Shown: positions 45,570 through 56,579 of the stretch, piece by piece
How the letters are laid out: each line of letters begins with the position of its first letter
Position numbering within the stretch: position 1 is the first letter of the stretch
NCBI RefSeq assembly: GCF_037042905.1
Contig: NC_087254.1
Span: 16,539,103 to 16,603,102 of the forward strand
Length of the DNA: 64,000 nucleotides
Direction of reading: 5' to 3'
Source: Lytechinus pictus
Taxonomy: Eukaryota > Echinodermata > Echinoidea > Temnopleuroida > Toxopneustidae
The notes under the pieces: generated by a model
Seen by the model: the letters and a program-made list of their open reading frames with translations, nothing else
Database searches by the model: none
What the model was told of the DNA's origin: nothing
Made by a program: the position numbers and the translations under genes

Positions 45570-45705
45570 GTTTCATAAAGACTTGTTATAAAAACAAAAT
45601 AATGCAAGATTTCTATAACAAATTTATTATCAGTCAGATTGAATGATTTCAGTGGATTATAACTGTTATTGTAAACTTGTTACTGTACAAAAAGTTTTAT
45701 GATAT
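45570..45705. mobile_element. palindromic MITE (CGTTTCATAAAGACTTG), diverged copy
   Basis: CCGTTTCATAAAGACTTGTTAT at the left; TAAACTTGTTACTGTAC and AAAAAGTTTTATGA at the right. Same family as 36901-37045. Confidence 0.65.
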
Positions 45706-46535
45706 CAATTTTCATTTGATTATTTATTTCATTTATTTTTCTACTTATTTCATTTCAATGCAAGATGCAACAAACATGACAGATACGAAATAAGATATTG
45801 AGTACCAGCCAAGTTCGGCAAGAATCTTCAGGATTTGTTTGTTAGTCTTATTTTCATCTCTGTATCTAAAATCGATGTGGACCCATTGGATCCATAATAT
45901 ACCTCAAAGCCCTTCCATGACATGTGCTCTGCAACATAAGAGGCCGTCGAAATGCAACCCCCTTCAGACAAAATTCGGCGGGGGCTTTGACTGGCGACAT
46001 GTTCTTAGTGTCAGTATTGCTAAGTTCATAACTACTGTAGATATGTTGTACATACTAGCAGTCTATCGTAAATGTAGGCCTACACCCACCCCCCCTTGAA
46101 AAATGCTGGTGATGGTACCGCAGAGACTCCAACCCCCTTCAGACAATTTTTTTTTAAGGCGTCGGCGGGGGGCGGGCGCTTTGAGACTGGCGACATGTTC
46201 TTAGGGTGAGTATTGATAAGTTCATAACTACTGTAGATATGTTGTACATACTAGCAGTCTATCGTAAATGTAGGCCTACACCCACCCCCCTTGAAAAATG
46301 CTGGTGATGGTACGCAGAGACTCCAACCCCCTTCAGACATTTTTTTTTAAAGCGTCGGCGGGGGGGGGGGGCGCTTTGAGACTGGCTACATGTTCTTAGT
46401 GTCAGTATTGCTAAGTTCATAACTACTGTAGATATGTTGTACATACTAGCAGTCTATCGTAAATGTAGGCCTACACCCACCCCCCCTTGAAAAATGCTGG
46501 TGATGGTACCGCAGAGACTCCAACCCCCTTCAGAC

Positions 46536-48426
46536 CATGGGTGTCGATCGGTATTCTTGGTTGGGGGGGATGATTGACACAAATATTCTTGTGGATGTGG
46601 ATCTTTCAATATTACCCCCACTAATATCACAAAATTCAATTTGTGTTACAAGTAAGCCCAGTGGCGTACCGTGGGTCATGGCATTGGGGGGCACCAGCAA
46701 AAATATTGAGTCACTTAGTGAGCGCGCGAAGCGCGCTCAGTTGCCAGGTATACTGACCTAATAGACACACTTTAAGGACAGTGCCATATATTAAACAGAT
46801 ATGTATCTCACTGATGAAATAATGCAAGTACGAAGCGCGAGCTTAAAATTTTTGATATTCGGACGTAAAAAGGGACATTATAATCAACTTTTTGTAATCA
46901 TGATACTTACCTGTCTCGCTAAACAATGCAAGCGCGAAGCGCTAGCTGAAATTTTTGTATATATTGACCCCAAACAGGGAGATTTTAAGGACTATATTTA
47001 AGGAATCCACTACATATCTCACCACAGTCATCTAATGCGAGTGCTAAGCGCTTTCTGATTTTGTTAGAATTACACATGAAGCACTTGAAGTCATTGTTAT
47101 CATGATTATTAACATACGCATCTCAATAATCAAATATTGCGAGCGCGAAGCGCGAGCTGAAAATTTAGGAAATTCAGACCTGAAAAGGGGCATTCTAAAG
47201 CTTGTTTGTAGGAATTCACTAAGACCATACGTATTTCATTAACCAAATGATGCGAACGCGAAGCGCGATCTGAAAAGTTTTGATATTGAGATCAGAAAAA
47301 GGGACATTTTAAGGACTGATTTTAGGAATTCATGGAGAGCAGACATATCTCACTAATGCGAACATAAGCACGGACAAGAAATGTTTTATATTAAGACCTT
47401 AAAATGTGGCAATCACTTTGAGTAGTCATGAAAAGAAGCATACTATTGCACATAAAATAATAATTCGAAGTGCGAGGAAGTATATTGAAAACAGGAGGTT
47501 TTAGTGCCACAGGATTATATATCTCGTTAAAGTTAAACAGACAATGTGAGCACCAGGAACAATGAAGACATGGGCCCTAATAAAATTATGTTTCATAAAG
47601 TTATGAAAAATGCGTCTTATGTAATATAACAGAATTATAGTATAATCTAACATCATCATGAACAATAATTTCTTCTTTCCCATTACATTCCCTTCCTCTC
47701 TCCCTCTTTTTCTCCTTTTCCTCGTTTTTTTTTGTCAGCCGATTGGATGGGCATTGTAAAAATATGATCATATTATATTGAGCTCACTGAACCTCAATAT
47801 TTTCATGAGAGGTATCTGATGGGGTCAAATGATAAAATGTTTAATATTCAAAAGGGTTGTAGATTAAATGGGACAAACATCATGCACTTGGATGTGGGGA
47901 GGGGTAAATCTGAGAAAAGTTTTTTGTACTTTTTCAAGATCTACCCCTCTAGGATTTACGTCCATGAAGGTTTCCCTGTTTATCTTGCCACCCTGTTCCA
48001 CCCGTTTATTTTTCCACCCTTTTGAATTAATTGATTTCTTAAAAATAATTTATTCACCACTGGTGGGATGGAACACCCAATCAACAAAAGTTTTTTTTCG
48101 TCGGGGTCCTTTTATGTCATGTGTTTAAAAAATATAATATACCGGTACATAAACATTTCATTCTTTTTCATCTTGAACCTCCACCCATCTGTTTAAAAGC
48201 CCTGGAAAAGAATGTTTTTATTTAATAACAATATTGCGAGGGAAACAAACTGATTGATGGCATACTATAATCATCATTATCAAACTTTTCATTTTTTCAT
48301 CATCATTATTACAATTTTTCTACCCTGAATTATTGGGGGGATGATAATACAGGCCATCCCCCCCACTTGAAATATTGGGGGGGATATATCCCCCCCATCC
48401 CCCCCCCCCCGTGATCGACACCCATG
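46536..48426. mobile_element. 1,891-bp insertion with 8-bp target duplication, hAT-like
   Basis: Inverted ends CATGGGTGTCGATC ... GATCGACACCCATG are flanked by direct CTTCAGAC (46528-46535 and 48427-48434), exactly the sequence found once in intact array units. An 8-bp duplication and ends starting CA fit hAT elements. Inside are a CAGTGGCGTACCGTGG end at about 46661 and a GCGCGAAGCGCGAGC repeat array. No transposase frame was found. Confidence 0.85.
46715..47480 (-). repeat. ~105-bp repeat array with GCGCGAAGCGCGAGC core
   Basis: Core motifs lie near 46722, 46833, 46930, 47042, 47138, 47253 and 47465, separated by AT-rich text such as GAAAATTTTTGATATTC and AAAGGGACATT. The same unit occurs in the opposite orientation at 53140-54370. 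The interval 47481-48290 holds no recognised feature. Confidence 0.8.
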
Positions 48427-49016
48427 CTTCAGACAATTTTTTTTAAGGCTTCGGCGGGGGGGGGGGCGCTTTGAGACTGGCGACATGTTCTTAGTGTCAG
48501 TATTGCTAAGTTCATAACTACTGTAGATATGTTGTACATACTAGCAGTCTATCGTAAATGTAGGCCTACACCCACCCCCCTTGAAAAATGCTGGTGATGG
48601 TACCGCAGAGACTCCAACCCTCTTCAGACAATTTTTTTTTTAAAGCGTCGGCGGGGGGGGGGGGCGCTTTGAGACTGGCGACATGTTCTTAGTGTCAGTA
48701 TTGCTAAGTTCATAACTACTGTAGATATGTTGTACATACTAGCAGTCTATCGTAAATGTAGGCCTACACCCACCCCCCTTGAAAAATGCTGGTGATGGTA
48801 CCGCAGAGACTCCAACCCTCTTCAGACAATTTTTTTTTTAAAGCGTCGGCGGGGGGGGGGGGGGCGCTTTGAGACTGGCGACATGTTCTTAGTGTCAGTA
48901 TTGCTAAGTTCATAACTACTGTAGATATGTTGTACATACTAGCAGTCTATCGTAAATGTAGGCCTACACCCACCCCCTTGAAAAATGCTGGTGATGGTAC
49001 CGCAGAGACTCCAACC

Positions 49017-49431
49017 CCTAGCACCTTCTGATCTGGAGATTCTCCCGCCTGGATCCCCTAGCAAACTGGAGACTCCAACTTGATTTGCGCGAAGCGCACA
49101 TCACGAGCGCGAAGTCCCTTGTGGCCGAGGTGTAGGGCCCACTTAAGGGCCCTGGAAGCTCTAGGGTCCTAGATGCTCTACCGAGCTATCTCAGGCTAAT
49201 TTTCAATTTATGATGGCTCTAAGTAAATAACAATTAAATTTATCAAATCATACATTTTGGTTTTATAAAACTTCTTTTCATATATCATTATTCATGCATG
49301 CATATGAAACTGATAAGCATCTATAAAACCATACATTTTTGCGTTATCATTATTCGTATCAACCAGTAAAGACATAATAAATACTACCTCACCTTAAATT
49401 GACATTTCCATATCCATCTTGTCTCACCTGG
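49017..49431. other. sequence right of the array, no gene
   Basis: Contains GCGCGAAGCGC and GAGCGCGAAG pieces at about 49086-49112 and GGAGATTCTCCCGCCTG near 49035, related to the GGGCGGGAGA repeats at 49915-50075. Otherwise AT-rich. Confidence 0.5.
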
Positions 49432-49588
49432 GGCCTGTTTTTTAAGGACTTACATGTAACTTTGCCACAATGGCAACTACCATGGTAAAGGGATCATCCA
49501 CCAATCATAATCAAGGTTTCCATGGTAGTTGCCATAATCATGATAATGGCAAAGTTACAACAGTTGCAAGTCCTTTATGAAACGGACC
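49432..49588. mobile_element. palindromic MITE (CTGGGGCC family), third copy
   Basis: CCTGGGGCCTGTTTTTTAAG and CAAGTCCTTTATGAAACGGA ends with CAACTACCATGGTAAAG and GTTTCCATGGTAGTTGCC inside. Confidence 0.8.
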
Positions 49589-49914
49589 CATGATGATGAT
49601 CTCTGGAGTAAGATTGCTTAAAGTTGGTTATCAGCAATTTTACTGATTCTCTGATTATTTCACTTGGTATTCCTATAAACCAAAATGAAGGAATTTCCTC
49701 ACTTATTCTAATGATATATAGTCATCAATTCATGTCATGTCATGTTATCAATTCTTTAATTGGTATAATATATGCAACGTAGGAGGGCCTATAGGAGGGA
49801 TGATGCTATCTAGATAGCTCGCGCCCGCTAAATAACGAGATTGCGCACAGCTTTGACGCTCTAGTTACCTTGAAATCTGCTTGGATATGAACATTCAATT
49901 GTAGTTTTTTAAAA

Positions 49915-50080
49915 GGCGTTTGGGCGGGAGAAAGGTCATTTTTAGGGGAAGAAAATACATCTTAAGCGGGAGAAACAGAGCCTGGGCGGGAGATATTAAA
50001 TCTCAAGCGGGAGAACGGGAGATTTGGGGAAAATGGGCTTTCGGCGGGAGATCTCCCGCCGAAAGCGGGAGAGTTGGAGT
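49915..50080. repeat. GGGCGGGAGA minisatellite with a perfect 30-bp palindrome
   Basis: GGGCGGGAGA-type words recur about seven times. 50037-50066 is a perfect palindrome centred on GGGAGATCTCCC. The block ends GAGTTGGAGTCTCTGGTACC, the inverse of the GGTACCGCAGAGACTCCAAC found in the array at 45962-49016, so it may be the distal end of the same composite element. Confidence 0.75.
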
Positions 50081-50107
50081 CTCTGGTACCGGTTTGATTG
50101 AGTTGGG

Positions 50108-50240
50108 ATTGTAAGAGTTTTTGGTTCAAAATAATGTTTAAGGTTTATTTGGTTGTGGAGGTTAGGTTTTAATTTTGGCCTAACGTGCCGATTTCCCGTC
50201 CAAACAATTGTCGCCAGAGCAAATGTCATGGAACCCTTTC
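50108..50240. mobile_element. fragment of the GACATTTGCTC TIR family
   Basis: GGTTAGGTTTTAATTTTGGC through CCAGAGCAAATGTCATGGAA matches the right part of 59941-60329. Confidence 0.65.
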
Positions 50241-50273
50241 AACTAAGTACTCTTGATACATCTTCACATTTAA

Positions 50274-50362
50274 AGAGTTACTATGGGCTGAAAATAATCA
50301 TATCTAAATAAATAGAGCATAATTCACAGAGAAAAACGCTGAAAATTTCATCAAAATCTGTG
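50274..50362. mobile_element. half copy of the CCGGGCTGAAA TTAA family
   Basis: TTAA|AGAGTTACTATGGGCTGA followed by AGCATAATTCACAGAG and AAATTTCATCAAAATC. Confidence 0.65.
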
Positions 50363-50870
50363 GTGTAGCTGGGATTTACTCAGCAGGGGCATACGGGGGG
50401 GGGGGGAGGGCTTGAACTTTTGAAGGGGGCACCTCGATTTTTTTTCTCGGAGGGGGGGGGTACAGACCAAGGGACAGACCAAAGCTAAAGAAAATATGAG
50501 ATTTATTCTTAAGAACACAATAAGGTATCTCACAAGGTGATCTGATTTTTTTTATTCTCAAAGCGTAAGAAGTTGTTATCTAATTTAAAAGAAAATCAAA
50601 ATGAAATAAAAAGGACATTTTCTGTTATCAGTTTAGAATATCAAAAATTTTCAGCTCGTGCTTCTCGTTCGCATCCAAAACTGTCAGGATAGGGTGCGTA
50701 TATGCTCGCTCGTCCCCAGACACCCTCCTGTCTTTCGTTTTTGTTACCTGCTTAAAACTAAGTTTTTATTGTTTGAATTAAGATGTTTATCAATAAGCAT
50801 CCTTCCACCACCACCACCTTTCAGTGTTTGTATTTTTTTTTACTTCATCTTTTCCTTTTAGTATACATAA
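50363..50870. other. G-run sequence, no gene
   Basis: G-runs at 50395-50408 and 50452-50460 plus a TTTTCAGCTCGTGCTTCTCG piece related to the CTCGCGCTTCGCG array. Open frames here are low complexity. Confidence 0.5.
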
Positions 50871-52954
50871 TATACACAACAAAAAAAGTAAGTCCCCCCT
50901 AGATCAAATTGCTGTAACCTTTGAACGGAATTATTTTGAGATATGATATTCTGTAGGTGGTTTTCTACACTCATTAAGCAACTCCTGGAGAAAAATAAGA
51001 TTGATCGGTTGAGTCATGCATGAGTAATTAAAGATTGAATTAAAAATGACCATTTTTGAAAGTCACAACAGTCGTTTTTCAGATTGTGCAAATACAAAGT
51101 TGGGCAAATGTTGTCTTTAGGTGAATTTTATGGTGTTATGGTGTTTTACTATCGATCATTTAGCAACTCCACACACAATTTTGATATCATATGTTCATGG
51201 TTGAGTGAGCACAATGTATTGCAGGGGCCGCGGGGGGGGGGGGGGCGGGGCAGAGAGCTTCAGTCCCCCCCACTTTTTTCCAAAAGCATGTACAAAAATG
51301 TAAAAATGACCATACGATTGTGATTTTTTGCATGGTCAACCCCCCCCCCACTTTGAAAACCCCTTCCCCGGCCCCTGTATTGTGACGTATCATCATAGGG
51401 GTTTATGGTAGTATCCTCTACAACTTGTTAGATCATGTTAAAATTTGAAAATGTTGGTGGTTCCCCCGATTATAGGCCCCTCCCCCATTTTAAAATTCTG
51501 GACCCACCACTGATTTGTCCATGAATTAAACTGATCATGTGAAATTGTTAGGAAAAGAATACATTTATGCAGTATAAAGAGTATTCATTCCTAAGTTTTC
51601 GAATGTGCTCGCTCAACCATGAAAATGATTAAAGTTCGGAAAATGTGTGGTGATAGAAATGATGGATGATAAAAACAATAGCAATTAAAGTCTTATTTGA
51701 AACCGAATTTGCCCCCAATATTCACTTTATTACCCTTTAAAATGAGTCTGTGACATTGAAAATACAAATTTTCCCACTTTGATGCGTGCTCACTCATCCA
51801 TAAATAAACAAATCGATTTCATTTTTGCACAGAATCATGCCCATAGGTTGATAATCATTACTGCCAAATGACATTGCTAAAGACAGCCGTGAAAAAAGTT
51901 CCACCATATTGAATAAGGGGTTACTTATTCTTAAACATGTGCACCCATAATGTACACAAGTCTATGAGAGATAAAGTCAAAATTTTAACAAATATGAAAT
52001 GAGGGTTTGTTTCATGGACGGTTTTTGTTACTTCTGCCAATAGTTATTTCATGAAACTTCGTACATGGCTTCAGAGTAACACTATCCAAAAGGCGCGCAC
52101 ACCAATATAACCATTCGATACGACACAGAGTGGGGCCAAGGCCTTGAACTTTCTTCTCATTTGCATAATTTTCGAATATTGTGTGCTCACTGATGCATTA
52201 AACATCGGGATTTTCATAAAAATCAAATCGAATGAACTATGCAAGGAGGTTTGTGACAGATATCCATAGTAACAAATTGCATTTTTTCCAATAACGTAAA
52301 AAAGAGCTAATCGCATTCCACATGTTCATTCAAGCGTGGATATTTAATTAAACGCCTTTGAATCATTGAAGCATGTTAATTGGTCATGAACATAACGAAA
52401 AAGTTGAGAAAAGATAATTTTCAGCTCCCAAAATGAACCAATACTTGCCTATGATATTTAAAAAATGTATTTTTTGTTTTCAATAAATGTTCCTTTAACC
52501 GTGAAACGATGAATATTGTTGAAGAAACTCTTCCAAAAATAACTGTCATCATATTCTATCATTTTTATTGATATAAATGTGTAAAAAATCCAATTATAGC
52601 AAATTTGGACTTGTGTTTATTCAACCGTAAAATTTAGCCAAAAAGGTTGTATCGTCTTTTAGAGAGTACCTTTTACAAGCCTTCTGACTATTTTTTATGA
52701 TGAGAATGTGGAATAAGTTCCAATAAAATGGAATCAAAGTCATGATATTTGGCTTGTGACTTTTGAAAAGTGACAATTTTTGCCTTCTGACGGTGCTCAC
52801 TGAAGCATGAAGTGAAATACGTCCATAACGTTTACTCAGAGGGTAGCTTATAAAATTACCTACACGCTCATATAAAAATATATTAAAAACTCGCATTGGT
52901 TCGGAAATGATTGATGCTTGTTTAAGGGGGGACTTACTTTTTTTGTTGTGTATA
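50871..52954. mobile_element. ~2.1-kb TIR element with diverged internal repeats
   Basis: The ends share at least 27 bp inverted: TATACACAAC, an A7 run, GTAAGT and a C-run at 50871, and the complement ending at 52954. The interior has diverged units marked by GCTCACT-A-CCATGA-like words (for example near 51206, 51606, 51788, 52187 and 52797). No transposase is seen. A small TIR element is nested at 51222-51377. Confidence 0.82.
51222..51377. mobile_element. nested MITE with CAGGGGCCG ends
   Basis: CAGGGGCCGCGGGG and CCCCGGCCCCTG are inverted; TATTG stands directly on both sides (51217-51221, 51378-51382). The inner sequence has G- and C-runs and CCCCCACTTTTTTCC/ACTTTGAAAACCCC. Confidence 0.72.
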
Positions 52955-52999
52955 TATTAAGTTGCATTATATTTTCGTCATCATTTCAAGTTTGATGTT

Positions 53000-53118
53000 T
53001 TTAAATCTGAACACTCTATGTATATATACACCTGTAAATTGTACGCAATTTAGCTTTTTGTCTGCAAAGTACAATAATTTTAATAAAACCTTTTCAAATT
53101 CAATTTCAATTTCAATTA
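53000..53118 (+). mobile_element. LINE 3' tail fragment
   Basis: AATTTTAATAAAACCTTTTC followed by AAATTCAATTTCAATTTC is the polyadenylation signal plus short tandem tail usual for CR1/L2/Jockey-type LINEs. No coding part is attached. Confidence 0.6.
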
Positions 53119-53139
53119 GAATGTCCCATTATGTGGTAA

Positions 53140-54370
53140 AAAATGACTCGCGCTCGCGCAAACTGTTAATTATCAGTCTCGTAAAAAGTGCTCAGAATGT
53201 CCGCTTTTCAGGTCTTGAAATTATAAAGAAAAATAAATCATTTCACCCTTCATTTCAATCTTTTGATCAGATTCCCATTGTCTTTATGGTTACAAAAAGT
53301 AGGCCTACTCATAGAACGTCAACTTTTCTAGTCGGAGGATGGAAATTTTCAGCTCGCGCTTCGCGCTCTCATCACTTGTTTAGTTGATACCTATTCTACT
53401 GTTCTGCAAATGGTTAAAAAGTGTTAAGAATTTCCAGTTTAAAAGTGGAAAAAAAAAATTCAGTTCGTACTTTTCGCTCGCATTAATTGTTTAGTGAGAT
53501 AATTATTCTGTTCATAGTTACAAAATGTGCTAAAAAAGTATTAAATTAAAAGTTGGAAAATCAAAGATTTTCAGCTCGCACTTCGCGCTCGCATCAGTTG
53601 TTTAGTTAGATACTATTCTGTTCATGGATACAAAAAGCGCTAAAAAGTTGCAGTTTAAAAGTCGGAATATCAAAAATTTAAGCTCGTGCTTCGCGTTTGC
53701 ATAAATTATTAAGATACCTTGATCCTCTTAATGATTACGAAAAGTACATTTCCGGTTTTCTAGTCGGAAAATGAAAATTTTACGCTCGCGCTTCGCGAGT
53801 TCAGTTGTTTAGTTAGATACCCATTTTGTTTATAGTTACAAAAAGAGCTAAAATTTCCTGTTTAAAATTCGGAAAGATTTTCAGCTCGCGTTTCGCGCTC
53901 GACTCAGTTGTTTAGTAAAATACTTATTTTGTTCATGGTTACAAAAAGTGCCAACATTTTCGGGTTTAAAAGTCTGAACATCAAAAATTTTAAGCTTGCG
54001 CTTTGCGCTCGCATCAATTGTTTAGTGAGATTCCTATTCTTTTCATGTTTACAAAAAGTGCTAAAAAATTTTCAGCTCTCGTATCATTGTTTGGTTAGAT
54101 ACCCATTATGTTCATTTGTCAAAAAAGTGCTTAAATCTGTTATACTTCTCGCACTTCGCGCTCGCGTTATATGATTGGTGACATGTATCATTTTCATGAG
54201 TCACTAGAAAGCGTCATTAACAAGGCGCTTTTTAAATAAGTATATTAACATTTTCTGCCCACGCTCCCAATATCCTCTTCATGAATCACTGAAAACTGTC
54301 ATTACCAGGTCCCGTTCCAGATCAGTTTATTTTTTTTAGCTCGCGCTTCGCGCTCGCATTAACTATTTAG
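53140..54370 (+). repeat. ~105-bp tandem array with CTCGCGCTTCGCGCTCG core
   Basis: Core words at about 53147, 53352, 53466, 53574, 53682, 53782, 53884, 53994, 54150 and 54339. Each is followed by CATCA-TTGTTTAGT-AGATA and TGTTCATGGTTACAAAAAG. Frames of 88-141 codons across it (52962-53387, 53908-54174) are repeat sequence. Scattered further units lie near 54955, 55152, 56103, 56371 and 56513. Confidence 0.88.
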
Positions 54371-54406
54371 TTACATACGCATCTTGTTCATGATTGTTCA
54401 TGAAAG

Positions 54407-54637
54407 TGAAACGCATCAAATGAGGTTAAATATCTAGAAGCTGTTGTAAACCAGCATATTGACTGGTCTCCTCATGTCAACGAAGTTATTAGAAAAATTA
54501 CATATTCTATCCATTCTATTCGAAGAATTAAACATTGCCTGAATGAAGTATCTTTAAAACAATTGTATTATACATTAATCCTTCCCCACATTGATTATTG
54601 CAGTACAGTCTGGACGTCGTCGACCAAGAAAACCCCC
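54407..54637 (+). pseudogene. LINE reverse transcriptase fragment, open but truncated
   Basis: An open segment encodes NEVKYLEAVVNQHIDWSPHV, then RKITYSIHSIRRIKHCLNEV and LPHIDYCSTVW. This is the region just after the RT catalytic core in non-LTR retrotransposons (LG--D--L-W--H ... LPH-DYC--VW). It is from a different lineage than the remnant at 15454-16255. Both ends are cut; a TTAA-type MITE fragment abuts it at 54638. Confidence 0.85.
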
Positions 54638-54641
54638 TTAA

Positions 54642-54770
54642 AGGGATACTCCGGGCTAAAGATACTTATATCTAACTAAATTCACAGAGCAAAATGATGA
54701 AAATTTCATCAAAATCGGATAACCAATAACAAAGTTATTGCATTTTGAATTATCGTTTTAAATATCGTTA
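54642..54770. mobile_element. half copy of the CCGGGCTGAAA TTAA family
   Basis: TTAA|AGGGATACTCCGGGCTAA followed by TTCACAGAGCAAAATG and TTTCATCAAAATCGGAT. An inverted remnant (ACTGTTTTCACAAAATATT, then TTAA|AGGACAAGTCC) lies at 55193-55250. Confidence 0.72.
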
Positions 54771-55312
54771 GTAAAATATTCTGTTCAGGATAAAAAAAAA
54801 TATTTAGCTCTTACTTTGAATTCTCATCATTCATATAATGCAATCCTAGTACCAGTGAGGTCCAAACATTAGATTTTATGAGATACGTATCCTCTTAACA
54901 ATTGGTAAAAAGTGTTCAAAAGCTTCCCACTTCTGGTCAGTATAAAAGTGTTTCAGCTTGCGTTTGGGGCTCGTATCAAACATTCATTGAGATACACAAA
55001 GTGTTCTTATCTAAAATGTCAAATTTTCAGATGGAAATACGAAAAAAAATTCCAGCTCGTATTTACTTGATTCTTGAAATACACAGCTATTTCTTAATTT
55101 AAAACATGTTTAAAGTTTCCACTAGTCAGGTTAGAATATAAAATATATTTTCAGCTCGTGCTCGCATCAATTGTTTAGTTATAGTGCACCTAATTTATGA
55201 CGACGTACATATAACTGTTTTCACAAAATATTACTTAAAGGACAAGTCCAACCAGGCGCGGATCCATGGGGGCCGAAAGGGGCCTTGCCCCCCCCCCCCC
55301 CGCCGGCTCAAA

Positions 55313-55620
55313 ATAAGAGAGAGAAAGAGGGGGAAAGAAAGAGAAGGGAAAAAAGAGGGGAAAGGAAGAGAAGATTTAAAAAAAAAGATAGAGGAAGAGG
55401 GGGAAAGAAAGAGAAGAAAAAAAAAAGGGGGAGGAAGAGAAGAAAAAAGAGAGAGGAAGAGAAAAAGACAGAGGAAGAGGCGGAAAGGAAGAGAAGAAGA
55501 AGAGAGAGAGAGATGAAGAGGGGAAAAGAAAAGATAAAAGAGAGAGAGAGAGAGAGGGGGGGGGGGGAAGGAAGAGAAGCAAAAGAGAGAGAGGAAAATA
55601 AAGAGAGAAGGGGAGAAAAT
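55313..55620. repeat. GA-rich tract (~300 bp)
   Basis: Imperfect (GAGGAA)n/(GAGA)n. It produces the long E/K/R frames on one strand and L/F/S frames on the other; none is a gene. Confidence 0.95.
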
Positions 55621-55624
55621 GATA

Positions 55625-56030
55625 TTGACCGGGGTACCGATTTGATGTTTGATCTAGGGGGCGCCAAACTGATGTTCAAACTAGGGGCGCCAAATTGATG
55701 TTAAACTAGAATGGCACCGAATTGATGTTAGATCGCGAACCAGGGGGGCGGGGGGGCGCCGAATTGATAATTGAACTGGGGGGACGCCAAATTGATGTTC
55801 AATCTAGGGGGCGCCGAATAGATGTTCAAACTAGGGGGCGCCGAATAGATGTTCGAAATAGCGGAGCGCCATCAAATTCAAGTTTCAGAGGGGGAAGGCA
55901 AATTCATATTTCACATTGGGGCGCCAAATTCATGTTCATCCGACGGCGCCAAATTGACCTTAAACTTATGGGAACGCCATGCAAATTGATGTTCGACCGG
56001 GGTGCAAAATTGTTCGTATTGCCTGGTTGT
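55625..56030. repeat. ~30-36-bp minisatellite
   Basis: About ten units of GGGGGCGCCAAATTGATGTT plus CAAACTA-like spacer, with variation (GATCTA, GAACTG). The frame at 55722-56054 reads the repeat and is not supported as a gene. Confidence 0.88.
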
Positions 56031-56579
56031 AGTGAGATACATACTCTGCCCTAAAAGGTTAAATGCGGTTGAATTAAAATATCCCTTTTTACAAAAAATA
56101 TTGTGCTCGCTTTTCAAGTCTGTTTTGGCGAGATAGGTTTTCCTGTTCAGTATTACAAAAAAGGGCTGAATATAAAACCCAGTCCCTAAAATGTTAGTTT
56201 TTGTCAGGTCAGTATACAAAGGCAGATCCAGGGGGCAAAGCCACTGCCACCCAGGGGGTTAAAAAACAGGGAAAGAAAAATAAAAAAGAAGAAGAGGAAA
56301 AAGGAAAAACAATTAGAAGAGGAATCAGAGTTTAAAAGTGTCCTTCTTTAGTCAGTATATAAAAATTTCTGCTCGCGCTTCGCACTCACACTTATTAATT
56401 GTTGGGGGTTACGCAGTGCACATGACCTTTATAGAAAAGACGTCTTTATAAAAAAGAAGTCAAACAGACATCAAAAAGATGTCTTTTTTTTAGATTGGAA
56501 TATCAAAAATTTTGGCTCGCTCTTCGCGCTCGCCTCATTTATTTAGTGAAGATACCCATCCTTTCAATTGTTACAGAAA

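Larger units (their letters stand above)
45962..49016. repeat. ~195-bp tandem array (six units) split by an insertion
   Basis: Units start at CTTCAGAC near 45962, 46138, 46331, 46528/48427, 48622 and 48830. Each contains a T-run, CGTCGGCGGGGG, GCGCTTTGAGACTGGCGACA, TGTTCTTAGTGTCAGTATTG, TAGCAGTCTATCGTAAATGT and ATGCTGGTGATGGTACCGCA. Units are nearly identical except for G- and T-run lengths, so the array is young. The fourth unit is interrupted by 46536-48426. Confidence 0.92.

Noticed and set aside
52962-53387. 141-codon frame
   Set aside because: Crosses a LINE tail and two units of the CTCGCGCTTCGCG array; composition changes at each boundary.
55184-55698. Highly charged K/E/R frames of 110-137 codons
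   Set aside because: Translation of a GA-rich tract; mirror frames on the other strand are equally long.
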